DNA from: Mycobacterium botniense
GTDB taxonomy: Bacteria; Actinomycetota; Actinomycetes; Mycobacteriales; Mycobacteriaceae
Assembly: GCF_010723305.1 (NCBI RefSeq)
Contig: NZ_BLKW01000002.1
Location: 248,001 to 312,000, forward strand
Length of the DNA: 64,000 nt
Reading direction: 5' to 3'
Made by a program: the position numbers and the translations under genes
Notes under the pieces: model-generated
What the model saw: the letters and a program-made list of their open reading frames with translations, nothing else
Told to the model about the DNA's origin: nothing
Databases searched by the model: none
Part shown: positions 17,762 to 26,909 of the stretch, piece by piece
Numbering within the stretch: the first letter of the stretch is position 1
Layout of the letters: each line of letters begins with the position of its first letter

Positions 17762-18655
17762 TCAACCGGCCGTCCGTGCCGGCGGCGCGCCGATGTCACC
17801 CAATGAGCGCCGGCTGACAAACCGGTGCCGCCGCCCACTCAACGGATCGTCGAATTCGAGGCTGTGCGAAAGCAACTGCAGCGGGGCGCCGAAGTCGTCA
17901 CCGGAAATGTCGAGGATGTCGGGGTATAGCGGGTCGCCGATGAGGGGCAGTCCCAGCGCGGCCATGTGCACCCGAAGTTGGTGGGTGCGTCCGGTGCGCG
18001 GGGTCAGCCGGTACAGTCCGTCCGGGCCGGCCCGCTCCACCAGCGTCTCGGCGTTCGGCTCACCGGGTTCCTCGACCGCCTGTAAGCAGCCGCGACGTTT
18101 GACAATCCGGCTGCGCACCCGTACCGGCAGGTCGATCAGGGGTTGCGCGGCTGAGCGCGCCAGATACGTTTTGTGCACAGCGCCGCGGGCAAACAGTGTC
18201 TGATACCGGCCGCGTACGTCGGGCCGGACCGTGAACAGCAACACCCCCGCGGTCAACCGGTCCAACCGGTGGGCCGGGCAAAGCTGGGGTAACCCCAGTT
18301 CCCGGCGTAGCCGCACCAGCGCCGTCTGAGCGACATGGCGGCCGCGCGGCATGGTGGCCAGAAAGTGCGGCTTGTCGACGACCACGATGGCGCTGTCCCG
18401 GTACAGCACCGGGATATCGAACGGCACCAACGGCTCCCGGGGTAGTTCGCGATACAGGTACACGCTCGAACCGCGCGGCAGTACCGCCGTTTCGTTGAGC
18501 ACATTGCCCGCGGCATCGACCACCTCTCCGGCCAGCAGTTTGTCCCGGACGGACGCACCGAAGCGGGCGCTCAGCTCCGCCAGCACCGGACCACCGCGTA
18601 ACCGCACCCGCGCCGGCCCCAACCCGTCGCGAACCGGAAGCGGCGCTGCTCTCAC
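17762..18655 (-). CDS. RluA-family RNA pseudouridine synthase
   Basis: 297 residues. The catalytic motif is HRLDRLTAGVLLF (Asp at about residue 151), preceded by the substrate loop KPHFLATMPRGRHV and followed by RTGRTHQLRVHMAALG. The family isomerises uridine in 23S rRNA or tRNA; the target is not readable from sequence. The GTG start overlaps the glpD2 stop (GTGA). In M. tuberculosis phoY1 lies between this gene and glpD2; it is absent here, which brings the two genes into direct coupling. Confidence 0.92.
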   Translation of the reverse strand: MRAAPLPVRDGLGPARVRLRGGPVLAELSARFGASVRDKLLAGEVVDAAGNVLNETAVLPRGSSVYLYRELPREPLVPFDIPVLYRDSAIVVVDKPHFLATMPRGRHVAQTALVRLRRELGLPQLCPAHRLDRLTAGVLLFTVRPDVRGRYQTLFARGAVHKTYLARSAAQPLIDLPVRVRSRIVKRRGCLQAVEEPGEPNAETLVERAGPDGLYRLTPRTGRTHQLRVHMAALGLPLIGDPLYPDILDISGDDFGAPLQLLSHSLEFDDPLSGRRHRFVSRRSLGDIGAPPARTAG

Positions 18656-20409
18656 GTCAGCGGCACCGGCTCGAGGATTTCGGCCCGGGCTTCGGGTGCG
18701 CTGGCGCGCAACGCATCGGCCGACGCGTCATCAGGCTGGGTCTGCGAGAGAATCTCCGCCTCCACCCGGGCAATATAGGTGGCGACTTCACGGTCAACGT
18801 CCGCAGGCCCCCACCCGAGCACCGGGGCCACCAGCTCGGCCACTTCGCGGGCACAATCAAGCCCGCGGTGCGGGTATTCGATGGAGATCCGCATGCGCCG
18901 GGCCAGGATGTCCTCGACGTGCAGAGCACCTTCGGCGGCCGCGGCGTAGAGGGCCTCCACCTTCAGGTACGCCGGGGCCGCGGTGATCGGGCTGAGCAAC
19001 TCACGCCGGTCGGCGGCCAGCGCCAGCACCTCGCTGAGCAGCGACCCGTAGCGATCGAGCAGGTGGCGCACGCGGTAGGGGTGCAGCCCGTGCATCGCGC
19101 CGACGTGCTCGGCTTGGTTCACCAATGCGAAGTATCCGTCGGCACCCAGCAGCTGCACCTTCGCGGTGATCGACGGGGCGACCCGGGCCGGAATGAACTC
19201 CGCTGCCGCGTCGATCGCGTCGGCGGCCATCACCCGGTAGGTGGTGTACTTGCCCCCGGCGATGGACACCAGGCCCGGCGCGGGCACCGCGACGGCGTGC
19301 TCCCGTGACAGCTTGGAGGTGTCGTCGCTTTCCCCGGCGAGCAGCGGGCGCAGTCCCGCGTACACCCCGTCGATATCGGCGTGGGTCAGCGGGGTCGCCA
19401 GAACGCCGTTCACGGTGGTGAGGATGTAGTCGATATCGGCCTTGGTGGCTGCCGGGTGCGCCAGATCGAAATCCCAGTCGGTGTCGGTGGTTCCGATGAT
19501 CCAATGGCTTCCCCACGGGATGACGAACATCACCGACCGCTCGGTGCGCAGGATGATCGCGACATCGCTGACGATCCGGTCCCGTGGCACAACGATATGC
19601 ACACCTTTGGACGCCCGGATGTGAAACCGCCCGCGCTGTTTGGACAATGCCTGGATTTCGTCGGTCCACACCCCGGTGGCGTTGACCACCACGTGACCGT
19701 GGACCTCGGTGACCGCACCGTCCTCGGAGTCGCGGACCCGTACACCGGTCACCCGGTCACCCTCACGCAGCAGCGCCACCACCTGGGTGGAGGACCGGAC
19801 CACAGCGCCGTAATAGGCGGCTGTGCGCGCGACCGTCAGCGTATGCCGGGCGTCGTCCACCACGGTGTCGTAGTAGCGGATACCGCCGATCAACGAGCTG
19901 CGCTTAAGACCCGGACACAACCGTAGCGCGCCGGCGCGAGTCAAATGCTTTTGCGGCGGAACCGATCTCGCGCCGCCGAGCCGATCGTAGAGAAATATGC
20001 CGGCCGCGACATAGGGGCGTTCCCACCAGCGCCGGGTCAGCGGGTACAAGAACGGCAGCGGTTTCACCAGATGCGGCGCCAACGTGGTCAGCGACAGTTC
20101 ACGCTCGTAAAGCGCCTCGCGCACCAGCCCGAACTCCAGCTGTTCGAGGTAGCGCAGCCCGCCGTGGAACATTTTCGACGAGCGGCTCGAGGTGCCGGAG
20201 GCGAAGTCGCGTGCTTCGACCAGAGCCACCTTCAGGCCACGGGTGGCGGCGTCCAGCGCGCACCCGGAGCCCACCACGCCGCCGCCGATGACCACGACGT
20301 CGAATTGCTCGGCACCAAGCCGGTCCCAGGCCACGCTGCGTTGTTGCGGTCTCAACGAGGACGCCGGCCACGCCTGCACACCATCCGGCGCGCGGATCAG
20401 CTCGCTCAC
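18652..20409 (-). CDS. glpD2: Glycerol-3-phosphate dehydrogenase (FAD), GlpD2
   Basis: Membrane-associated flavoprotein that oxidises glycerol-3-phosphate to DHAP and passes electrons to the quinone pool. The FAD-binding fold is IGGGVVGSGCALDAATRG (about residues 37-54), followed by GTSSRSSKMFHGGLRYLEQ, with GTTDTDWDFDLAHPAAT and the DAO C-terminal domain after it. The GTG at 20409 is chosen: an AGGAG site lies about 9 nt upstream and the resulting 585 residues equal the M. tuberculosis length. It is 120 bp downstream of lpdA on the same strand. Confidence 0.96.
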   Translation of the reverse strand: MSELIRAPDGVQAWPASSLRPQQRSVAWDRLGAEQFDVVVIGGGVVGSGCALDAATRGLKVALVEARDFASGTSSRSSKMFHGGLRYLEQLEFGLVREALYERELSLTTLAPHLVKPLPFLYPLTRRWWERPYVAAGIFLYDRLGGARSVPPQKHLTRAGALRLCPGLKRSSLIGGIRYYDTVVDDARHTLTVARTAAYYGAVVRSSTQVVALLREGDRVTGVRVRDSEDGAVTEVHGHVVVNATGVWTDEIQALSKQRGRFHIRASKGVHIVVPRDRIVSDVAIILRTERSVMFVIPWGSHWIIGTTDTDWDFDLAHPAATKADIDYILTTVNGVLATPLTHADIDGVYAGLRPLLAGESDDTSKLSREHAVAVPAPGLVSIAGGKYTTYRVMAADAIDAAAEFIPARVAPSITAKVQLLGADGYFALVNQAEHVGAMHGLHPYRVRHLLDRYGSLLSEVLALAADRRELLSPITAAPAYLKVEALYAAAAEGALHVEDILARRMRISIEYPHRGLDCAREVAELVAPVLGWGPADVDREVATYIARVEAEILSQTQPDDASADALRASAPEARAEILEPVPLT

Positions 20410-20529
20410 CTCAGCACTCCTGTCGGTTACTCGTCGGTAGCACACTGCTCTCCCCCAGGCTACGTGGAGCGCACGGTGACCGCCCGGCTTGCGGGCCGGG
20501 ACCGTCCGCGCCCGCAGCACACGTTGGCG

Positions 20530-21945
20530 TCAGTCCAGGTCGTCGTGTGCCATCAGCCGCCGCCCGGCCTCGGTGATGGAACCGGACAGCGACGGGTAGA
20601 CGGCCAGGGTCTGCGCCAGCTCATCGACCGTGATGCGGTTGGTCACCGCCACGGCGATCGGCAGGATCAACTCGGAAGCGATCGGGGCGACCACCACCCC
20701 ACCGATCACCACCCCGGTGGCCTGCCGGCAGAACACCTTGACGAAGCCGTGCCGCAGCTCCGACATCTTGGCCCGCGCGTTGGTCCGCAGCGGCAACATG
20801 ATGGTGCGGGCCAGCACCGAGCCGCTGTCGATCGCCGTCTGTGGCACGCCGACCGCCGCGATCTCGGGCCGGGTGAACACCGTCGCCGCCACGGTGCGCA
20901 ACCGGATCGGACTGACGGCTTCCCCGAGGGCGTGGTACATCGCGATGCGGCCCTGCATGGCGGCCACCGAGGCCAGCGGCAGCAGGCCCGTACAGTCACC
21001 TGCCGCGTAGATACCGGTCACAGAGGTCCGCGACACCCGGTCGACCGTCACATGGTTGCCCGGTCCGAGCTGGATGCCGACCCGTTCGAGGCCAAGGCCA
21101 GCGGTGTTGGGCACCGACCCGATCGTCATCAGGGCGTGGCTGCCCTCGACGGTGCGCCCGTCGGTCATCGTCACCAGCACACCGGCGCGGGTCCGGGTGA
21201 CCGATTCAGCGCGGGCGTTTTTGACCAGCCGCACACCGCGTTCGGCGAACGACTCCTCCAGCACCCGCGCGGCGTCAGCGTCCTCGTAGGGCAGCACCCG
21301 GTCCCGGCTGGCGACCACGGTGACCGCGGCCCCCAATTCGGTGTAGGCGTTGACGAACTCGGCGCCGGTGACACCCGAGCCCACCACAATGAGGTGCTCC
21401 GGCAGCGACTGGAGGTCATAGAGCTGCCGCCAGGTCAGGATGCGCTCGCCGTCCGGCCGCGCCGACCGCAGGATCCGCGGGCTGGCGCCGGTGGCGATCA
21501 GCACGACGTCAGCGTCATAGTCGCGGGTGGCGCCGTCGGCGGTGGTGACCCGGACGCGGTGACGCGCCAGCCCGGGAGCAGGGTCGGCCAACTCGCCGCG
21601 CCCGGCGATCACCTCGACTCCCGAAGCGAGCAGCTGGGCGGTGATATCGGCCGACTGCGCGGCGGCCAGCGTCTTAACCCGGTGATGGATGTGCGGCAAC
21701 GAGATCTTGGCATCGTCGATGTCGATGTCGAAACCCAGCTGGGGTGCGCGGCGCAGTGCGGTGCGCAGTCCGCTGGACGCGATGAACGTCTTGGACGGCA
21801 CGCAGTCCCACAGCACGCACGCGCCCCCGATGCCGTCGGAGTCGATGACGGTGACGTGAGCGACATCGGGACCGCGCGCGGCCGCGACCAGCGCGGCCTC
21901 GTATCCGGCCGGCCCTCCCCCGAGGATCACGATGCGGGTCACCAC
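20530..21945 (-). CDS. lpdA: Flavoprotein disulfide reductase-fold NAD(P)H:quinone reductase LpdA
   Basis: 471 residues with the lipoamide-dehydrogenase fold: FAD GGGPAGYEAAL at the N-terminus, a CVLWDCVPSK CxxxxC pair near residues 43-48, NAD(P) motif VVGSGVTGAEF near 185, and GIYAAGDCTG. The interface His-Glu pair needed by true lipoamide dehydrogenases (HPTLSE) is replaced by YPSLSG, so dithiol turnover is not expected; the M. tuberculosis protein was shown to be a quinone reductase rather than a lipoamide dehydrogenase. It is divergent from the gene at 22010 with 64 bp between, and upstream of glpD2, another quinone-linked enzyme. Confidence 0.95.
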   Translation of the reverse strand: MVTRIVILGGGPAGYEAALVAAARGPDVAHVTVIDSDGIGGACVLWDCVPSKTFIASSGLRTALRRAPQLGFDIDIDDAKISLPHIHHRVKTLAAAQSADITAQLLASGVEVIAGRGELADPAPGLARHRVRVTTADGATRDYDADVVLIATGASPRILRSARPDGERILTWRQLYDLQSLPEHLIVVGSGVTGAEFVNAYTELGAAVTVVASRDRVLPYEDADAARVLEESFAERGVRLVKNARAESVTRTRAGVLVTMTDGRTVEGSHALMTIGSVPNTAGLGLERVGIQLGPGNHVTVDRVSRTSVTGIYAAGDCTGLLPLASVAAMQGRIAMYHALGEAVSPIRLRTVAATVFTRPEIAAVGVPQTAIDSGSVLARTIMLPLRTNARAKMSELRHGFVKVFCRQATGVVIGGVVVAPIASELILPIAVAVTNRITVDELAQTLAVYPSLSGSITEAGRRLMAHDDLD

Positions 21946-22009
21946 AGCCTTAACCTAACCGGGTCGCGGGATCGCCACGGGGCATGCGGTCGGCGTCTAA
22001 GCTTTCTGC

Positions 22010-22477
22010 GTGCCGCTCTACGCCGCGTACGGATCCAACATGGATCCCGAGCAGATGGCGCAGCGGGCACCCCACTCACCGATGGCCGGGACCGGCTGGC
22101 TGCACGGCTGGCGGCTGACATTCGGGGGCGAGGACATCGGCTGGGAAGGGGCGCTGGCCACCATCGTCGAGGATCCGGGCTCGAAGGTGTTCGTCGTGCT
22201 CTACGACGTGACACCTGCCGACGAGAAGAACCTGGACCGGTGGGAAGGCTCGGAGTTGGGTATCCACAAGAAGATTCGGTGCCGGGTGGAGCGGGTGTCA
22301 TCGGACACGACGACCGATCCCGTGCTGGCGTGGCTGTATGTGCTGGACGCGTGGGAGGGCGGGCTGCCGTCGGCCCACTACCTGGGTGTGATGGCCGATG
22401 CCGCCGAAATCGCAGGCGCGCCACCAGATTACGTGCATGACCTGCGTACCCGCCCGGCCCGCAACATCGGCCGCTGA
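22010..22477 (+). CDS. Gamma-glutamylcyclotransferase-like protein
   Basis: 155 residues. The N-terminal YAAYGSNMDPEQM is the signature loop of the gamma-glutamylcyclotransferase/AIG2 fold (YGSN), and the acidic residue of WEGSELGIHKK is where the catalytic Glu of the fold is expected. Members cleave gamma-glutamyl amines or peptides to 5-oxoproline, but many actinobacterial ones are untested. It corresponds to Rv3304. The GTG start has no strong ribosome site. The promoter must lie in the 64 bp shared with lpdA. Confidence 0.85.
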   Translation: MPLYAAYGSNMDPEQMAQRAPHSPMAGTGWLHGWRLTFGGEDIGWEGALATIVEDPGSKVFVVLYDVTPADEKNLDRWEGSELGIHKKIRCRVERVSSDTTTDPVLAWLYVLDAWEGGLPSAHYLGVMADAAEIAGAPPDYVHDLRTRPARNIGR

Positions 22478-22576
22478 CCACGCTCGCGCGTCCGTCACGG
22501 TCTTTGTCCGCGAGCGTGCGTGTTTGCACACCGACACGCCGTCGCCGACGCCATTCTGTGCACTCTCGCGAGACCC

Positions 22577-23464
22577 CTAGGCCGCCTTGGCACGGTGCAG
22601 CTGCGCCTCGATACGGCCGATGAGGTCCCACGGACGGTACCTCACATCCTCGGCGACGATGGAGACGATGACCCACCCGAGGTCTTGGAGTGCCGCGGAA
22701 CGGCGTCGATCCCGGAAGAAGGCTTCCGGACCGCTGTGCCAGGCGACGCCGTCGTACTCAGCAGCGACCCGGTACTCAGGCCACGCGAAGTCGAGCCGCC
22801 AGGTCTTGCCGTTCGCGTCCATGACCTCGTACTGCAGCACCGGCGTCGGCAGCCCCGCGTCGATCATGACCAAGCGAGCCTCGCTTTCCATGGGGGATTC
22901 CGCCTCAGGCGCAGCCAACGGAAGCAGCCCACGCACCGCCACGATTCCGCGCCGGCCGGACTGGTGGTCGATCGCCGTCCGCAGGTCGTCGCGATCGCAC
23001 GTACCGCTGCGCAGCGCAGCGTCGAGCGTCGCCAATGCTCGAGGCCGACGCAGACCGCGAGCCACCTCGATCGCGGTCCACGCAGGCGTGGTGGCTGGTC
23101 GTCCCGCAACCGGCATCAGCGGCGCCCCTTCACGCCGGTGCACGACCAGACCGTCGGTGGGCCGCAGTTGCCGACCGTCGGGGTTGAGCACGTGCAGGTC
23201 CCCGGTTTGTTCGGTGTCGAAGCCGTATATTGCAGCGGCCGTGCCCAGGCACACCGCAACGGTGGTGCCCGTCGCCAGGTCCAGCCCACGCAGCTGCACA
23301 CTGGTATCGACGTCGCCCCGACCATAAATGCCGTACCAGACTTTTTGCAGCCCACCGTGATTGAGTTCGTACTCCAATTGGCGGCGGGTCAAAAATGTCA
23401 ACGCCTGGCGCGCGGTGACGACCCCGCCTTGTTCGTCGAGCAGCCCACTGAGTTCCGTGTTCAT
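22577..23464 (-). CDS. AbiEi-type N-domain fused to DUF559 nuclease-like domain
   Basis: 295 residues from the ATG at 23464 (the frame is open further upstream but reads as non-coding). The N-terminal part (DEQGGVVTARQALTFLTRRQLEYELNHGGLQKVWYGIYGRG) is the winged-helix of type IV antitoxin AbiEi-like proteins; the C-terminal part (AESPMESEARLVMIDAGLPTPVLQYEV ... FAWPEYRVAAEYDG ... RRRSAALQDLGWVIV) is a DUF559/Vsr-like endonuclease fold, with an Asp-Phe-Ala-Trp and Glu-Tyr-Asp constellation that could hold metal. Such proteins occur in many copies in mycobacteria without known function. No toxin gene adjoins. It is flanked by gamma-glutamylcyclotransferase and amiA1 and looks like an insertion relative to M. 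tuberculosis. Confidence 0.8.
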   Translation of the reverse strand: MNTELSGLLDEQGGVVTARQALTFLTRRQLEYELNHGGLQKVWYGIYGRGDVDTSVQLRGLDLATGTTVAVCLGTAAAIYGFDTEQTGDLHVLNPDGRQLRPTDGLVVHRREGAPLMPVAGRPATTPAWTAIEVARGLRRPRALATLDAALRSGTCDRDDLRTAIDHQSGRRGIVAVRGLLPLAAPEAESPMESEARLVMIDAGLPTPVLQYEVMDANGKTWRLDFAWPEYRVAAEYDGVAWHSGPEAFFRDRRRSAALQDLGWVIVSIVAEDVRYRPWDLIGRIEAQLHRAKAA

Positions 23465-23636
23465 GCCGTTTATCGTGGGCGCGCGGATTCGACCGTGCCC
23501 CAGCGGACTGGTTGTTCGACACCGACCTGTGCATAAATTCAGCGTTGTGCACAGTCCGGCCGACGGACGAGCGTGCAGAGAATGCCACGTCCCGCGGCGT
23601 GTCGGTGCACAAACACGCACGCTCGCCGGAAAGGGG

Positions 23637-24806
23637 TTAGTGCAGCGCTGACTGCTCGACCACGTTGACCATCACCCGCACACCGATGGCCAGGGCACGC
23701 TCGTCGATGTCGAATGTCGGTTGATGCAGATCCAGCTGGGGCCCATCGCCCGACCACACCCCCAGTCGCGCCATAGCGCCGGGAACTTCCTCCAGATACC
23801 ACGAGAAGTCCTCGCCCCCGCCGGATTGCCGGGTGTCGGCGAGCACATCGGGGCCGACGGCCTCGATAGCGTGGGTGAGAATGCGGGTCGAGGTCTCTTC
23901 GTTGACCACCGGCGGCACTCCACGGCGGTACTGCAGCGTGTGATCGATGCGCAGCGGCGACAGCAGCGCCGCAACCGCCTCGCGGACAATGTCTTCCAGA
24001 TCCAGCCAGGTTTGGCGGCTGGCGGTGCGCACGGTGCCGGCCAGGACACCGGCTTGGGGTATGGCGTTGGCGGCCGTGCCGGCCTTGACCGCACCCCACA
24101 CCATGACCGTGGCGTGCCGCGGATCGATGCGGCGCGAGAGCACACCGGGCAGCCCCGTGATCACAGTGCCCAGGCCGTACACCAGGTCAGCGGTCAGGTG
24201 CGGACGCGAGGTGTGCCCGCCGGGCGAATACACACTGATCTCGACCGAGTCGGCCGCCGAGGTGATCGGGCCTGATTTCACCGCCACTTTGCCAACCGCG
24301 AGCCGGGGATCACAGTGCAGCGCGAAGATCCGCGAGACCCCGGTCAACGCGCCGGCCGCGATCGCGTCCAGCGCGCCTCCGGGCATCAGCTCTTCTGCAG
24401 CCTGAAAGATGAGCCGCACTGCGACCGGCAACTCGGGCGCCGACGCCAGCGCCAGCGCGGTACCCAGCAGGATCGCGGTGTGCGCGTCGTGGCCGCACGC
24501 GTGCGCGACATTGGGCGTGGTCGAGGCGTACGGCGCACCGGTGCGCTCGGTCATTGGAAGGGCATCCAGGTCCGCCCGCAACGCGATCCTGGGCTCCTGC
24601 TCGGGGCCGAAATCGCAGGTCAGACCGGTCCCGCCGGGCAGCACCTTCGGGTTGAGACCGGCGTCGGCCAGCCGTTCGGCGACGAACTGCGTGGTGGCGA
24701 ATTCCTGGCGCCCCAATTCGGGGTAGCGGTGCAGATGCCGCCGCCAGGCGATCACGTCGTGGTAGTGCGCGGCCAGCCACGCTTCGGCGCTGTCGACCAG
24801 ACTCAT
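23637..24806 (-). CDS. amiA1: M20-family amidohydrolase AmiA1
   Basis: A zinc-dependent M20D aminoacylase/amidohydrolase, 389 residues, as in M. tuberculosis. The metal site is visible as RADLDALPM and HACGHDAHTAILLGTA (about residues 77-115), with the catalytic Glu-Glu in FQAAEELMPGG and a late His-rich closing segment. The dimerisation domain runs from about 185 to 295. The start overlaps the amiB1 stop by 4 bp, so the pair is coupled. Substrate unknown; N-acyl amino acids are typical. Confidence 0.94.
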   Translation of the reverse strand: MSLVDSAEAWLAAHYHDVIAWRRHLHRYPELGRQEFATTQFVAERLADAGLNPKVLPGGTGLTCDFGPEQEPRIALRADLDALPMTERTGAPYASTTPNVAHACGHDAHTAILLGTALALASAPELPVAVRLIFQAAEELMPGGALDAIAAGALTGVSRIFALHCDPRLAVGKVAVKSGPITSAADSVEISVYSPGGHTSRPHLTADLVYGLGTVITGLPGVLSRRIDPRHATVMVWGAVKAGTAANAIPQAGVLAGTVRTASRQTWLDLEDIVREAVAALLSPLRIDHTLQYRRGVPPVVNEETSTRILTHAIEAVGPDVLADTRQSGGGEDFSWYLEEVPGAMARLGVWSGDGPQLDLHQPTFDIDERALAIGVRVMVNVVEQSALH

Positions 24807-25999
24807 GACACCGCCCGCCGGTCACGAGCCGACAGCACCCGCTCACGCTGACTTTGATCTTGAGCAAGGTGGACTATGCTGCGCGCCAAAATGATTGCAC
24901 CTTCGACGACCGCGCGGTCGGCGCTGGCGCCGGCCGCGGCAGCGGCGAAGCCCGGCTGGTGCACGGTGGCGCCGCCAGCGTCGATGCCGATCATCGGATG
25001 GATGCCCGGCAACACCTGGGTCACGTTGCCCATATCGGTGCTGCCCACCGGCATCGCCGCCTCGGTATCGGCGGGAACCGGGTGGCGCCCGAGCCGGCGC
25101 ATCTCCTCGCGACACACCTCGACGAGCCACTGATCGGGTTTGAGTTCCGCGTATGCCGGAGCAGCATCGTTGATTTCGTAGTCGCAGCCGGTTGCCAGCG
25201 CACCCGCGGCGAAGCAGGCCACCATTTTGGCCCGCAGTTCGCCCAGCGAATCCGAGTCTTTGGCCCGCATCGCATACTGCAGGGCCGCATGCCCGGGAAT
25301 GACGTTCACGGCCTGCCCGCCATCGATGACGATGCCGTGCACCAGCTGCCCAGGTGCCAGCTGCTGGCGCAGCAAGCCGACCGCTACCTGCGCGACCGTC
25401 GCAGCGTCCGCGGCGTTGACACCCTGGTAAGGCGCGACCGCGGCGTGCGATTCCCGGCCCCGGTAGTGCACGGTCACTTCAGACAGCGCCAGCGACCGCA
25501 TCCCCGCCATATCGATCGGCCCGGGGTGCACCATCACCGCCACCGCGATGTCGTCGAACGTCCCAGCCTGCAGCATCAATGCCTTTCCGCCACCGAACTC
25601 CTCGGCAGGCGTGCCCAGCAACGCCACCTTCAGTCCCAGCTCGTCAGCGACCTCAGCCAGCCCCAGCGCCGCGCCCACCCCGGCCGCCGCGATGATGTTG
25701 TGGCCGCAGGCGTGTCCGATGCCGGGTAATGCGTCGTATTCGGCGCACACCCCGACAACCAGCGGCCCGTTACCGAAATCGGCGCGAAACGCGGTGTCTA
25801 AACCACCGGCGGACGCGGTGATCTCAAAACCGCGTTCGGCGACCAGTGCCTGCGTTTTGGCGCAGCTGCGGTGTTCGGCGAAGGCCAACTCCGGCTCGGC
25901 GTGGATGGCGTGGGATAACTCGACGAGCTCGGCGCCGCGGCGCCGCACCGCCTGTTCCACACTCTCCAATGCGGGATTCGATGCGGGGGCGGCGGACAT
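24803..25999 (-). CDS. amiB1: M20-family amidohydrolase AmiB1
   Basis: A paralogue of AmiA1, 398 residues. Metal-site motifs: [25 protein letters not shown] (about residues 85-110), catalytic Glu-Glu in [11 protein letters not shown], and [15 protein letters not shown] with the dimerisation domain. The sequence is closest to the p-aminobenzoyl-glutamate hydrolase (AbgB) side of the family. It is the first gene of the amiB1-amiA1 pair and divergent from deoD with an 89-bp gap. Confidence 0.94.
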   Translation of the reverse strand: MSAAPASNPALESVEQAVRRRGAELVELSHAIHAEPELAFAEHRSCAKTQALVAERGFEITASAGGLDTAFRADFGNGPLVVGVCAEYDALPGIGHACGHNIIAAAGVGAALGLAEVADELGLKVALLGTPAEEFGGGKALMLQAGTFDDIAVAVMVHPGPIDMAGMRSLALSEVTVHYRGRESHAAVAPYQGVNAADAATVAQVAVGLLRQQLAPGQLVHGIVIDGGQAVNVIPGHAALQYAMRAKDSDSLGELRAKMVACFAAGALATGCDYEINDAAPAYAELKPDQWLVEVCREEMRRLGRHPVPADTEAAMPVGSTDMGNVTQVLPGIHPMIGIDAGGATVHQPGFAAAAAGASADRAVVEGAIILARSIVHLAQDQSQRERVLSARDRRAVS

Positions 26000-26088
26000 T
26001 CTCGCAGTATCTCACTGCTCGGCTGCGTCTCCCCGTCGTCCCCGGTCACGGCGGGTTCCGCCCCGACGCGCGTGGCCAGCTAGCCTCG

Positions 26089-26898
26089 ATGGCTGTGAGT
26101 GGCCAGCCCGATCCCGAGACACTAGCGCGCGCGGCCGCACAGGTGATCGCGCAACGCAGCGGGGTCGCTGAACACGATGTTGCGATCGTTCTCGGATCGG
26201 GCTGGGCGCCGGCGGCCGCAGCGCTCGGCTCGCCGTCCGCGGTGCTGCCGATGGCCGAACTGCCGGGTTTCACCCCGCCAACCGCAGTGGGACACAGCGG
26301 ACAGGTGTGCTCGGTGCCGGTCGGGGCGCACCGGGTGCTTGTGCTGGCCGGTCGCCTGCACCCCTACGAGGGCTATGAGCTGCGCCACGTGGTGCACCCG
26401 GTGCGGGCGGCGTGCGCGGCGGGAGCTCGCATCATTGTGCTGACCAACGCGGCCGGAGCGCTTCGCGATGACCTCGAGGTCGGCCAGCCGGTGCTGATCA
26501 GCGACCACTTGAACCTGACCGCGCGTTCGCCCTTGGTCGGGCCGCACTTCGTCGACCTGGTCGACGCGTATGCGCGGCGGCTGCGCACCCTCGCCCGCGA
26601 GACCGACCCGACGCTGACCGAAGGCGTCTACGCCGGCCTGCCCGGACCGCACTTTGAGACACCTGCCGAAATCCGGATGCTGCGCCTGCTGGGCGCTGAT
26701 CTGGTGGGAATGTCCACCGTGCACGAGACCATCGCGGCGCGAGCCGCCGGGGCCGAGGTGCTCGGTGTTTCGCTGGTGACGAACCTGGCCGCCGGGATCT
26801 CCGGCCAACCGCTCAGCCATACCGAGGTACTCGCGGTTGGCGCCGCATCGGCTGCCCGGATGGGTTCGCTGCTGGCCGATGTGATCACCCGGATCTGA
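26089..26898 (+). CDS. deoD: Purine nucleoside phosphorylase
   Basis: Trimeric-type PNP that splits (deoxy)inosine and guanosine with phosphate, 269 residues (M. tuberculosis 268). Phosphate and base-binding motifs are [32 protein letters not shown] and [15 protein letters not shown]. The frame is open upstream to 25846, but the ATG at 26089 matches the family start. pmmB follows after 11 bp, so ribose-1-phosphate generation and its phosphomutase are in one operon. Confidence 0.95.
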   Translation: MAVSGQPDPETLARAAAQVIAQRSGVAEHDVAIVLGSGWAPAAAALGSPSAVLPMAELPGFTPPTAVGHSGQVCSVPVGAHRVLVLAGRLHPYEGYELRHVVHPVRAACAAGARIIVLTNAAGALRDDLEVGQPVLISDHLNLTARSPLVGPHFVDLVDAYARRLRTLARETDPTLTEGVYAGLPGPHFETPAEIRMLRLLGADLVGMSTVHETIAARAAGAEVLGVSLVTNLAAGISGQPLSHTEVLAVGAASAARMGSLLADVITRI

Positions 26899-26909
26899 GC
26901 ACACACGCC

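Noticed and set aside
19945..22440. 831-residue plus-strand frame opposite glpD2 and lpdA
   Set aside because: Antisense shadow of two recognised enzymes in high-GC DNA; no family resemblance.
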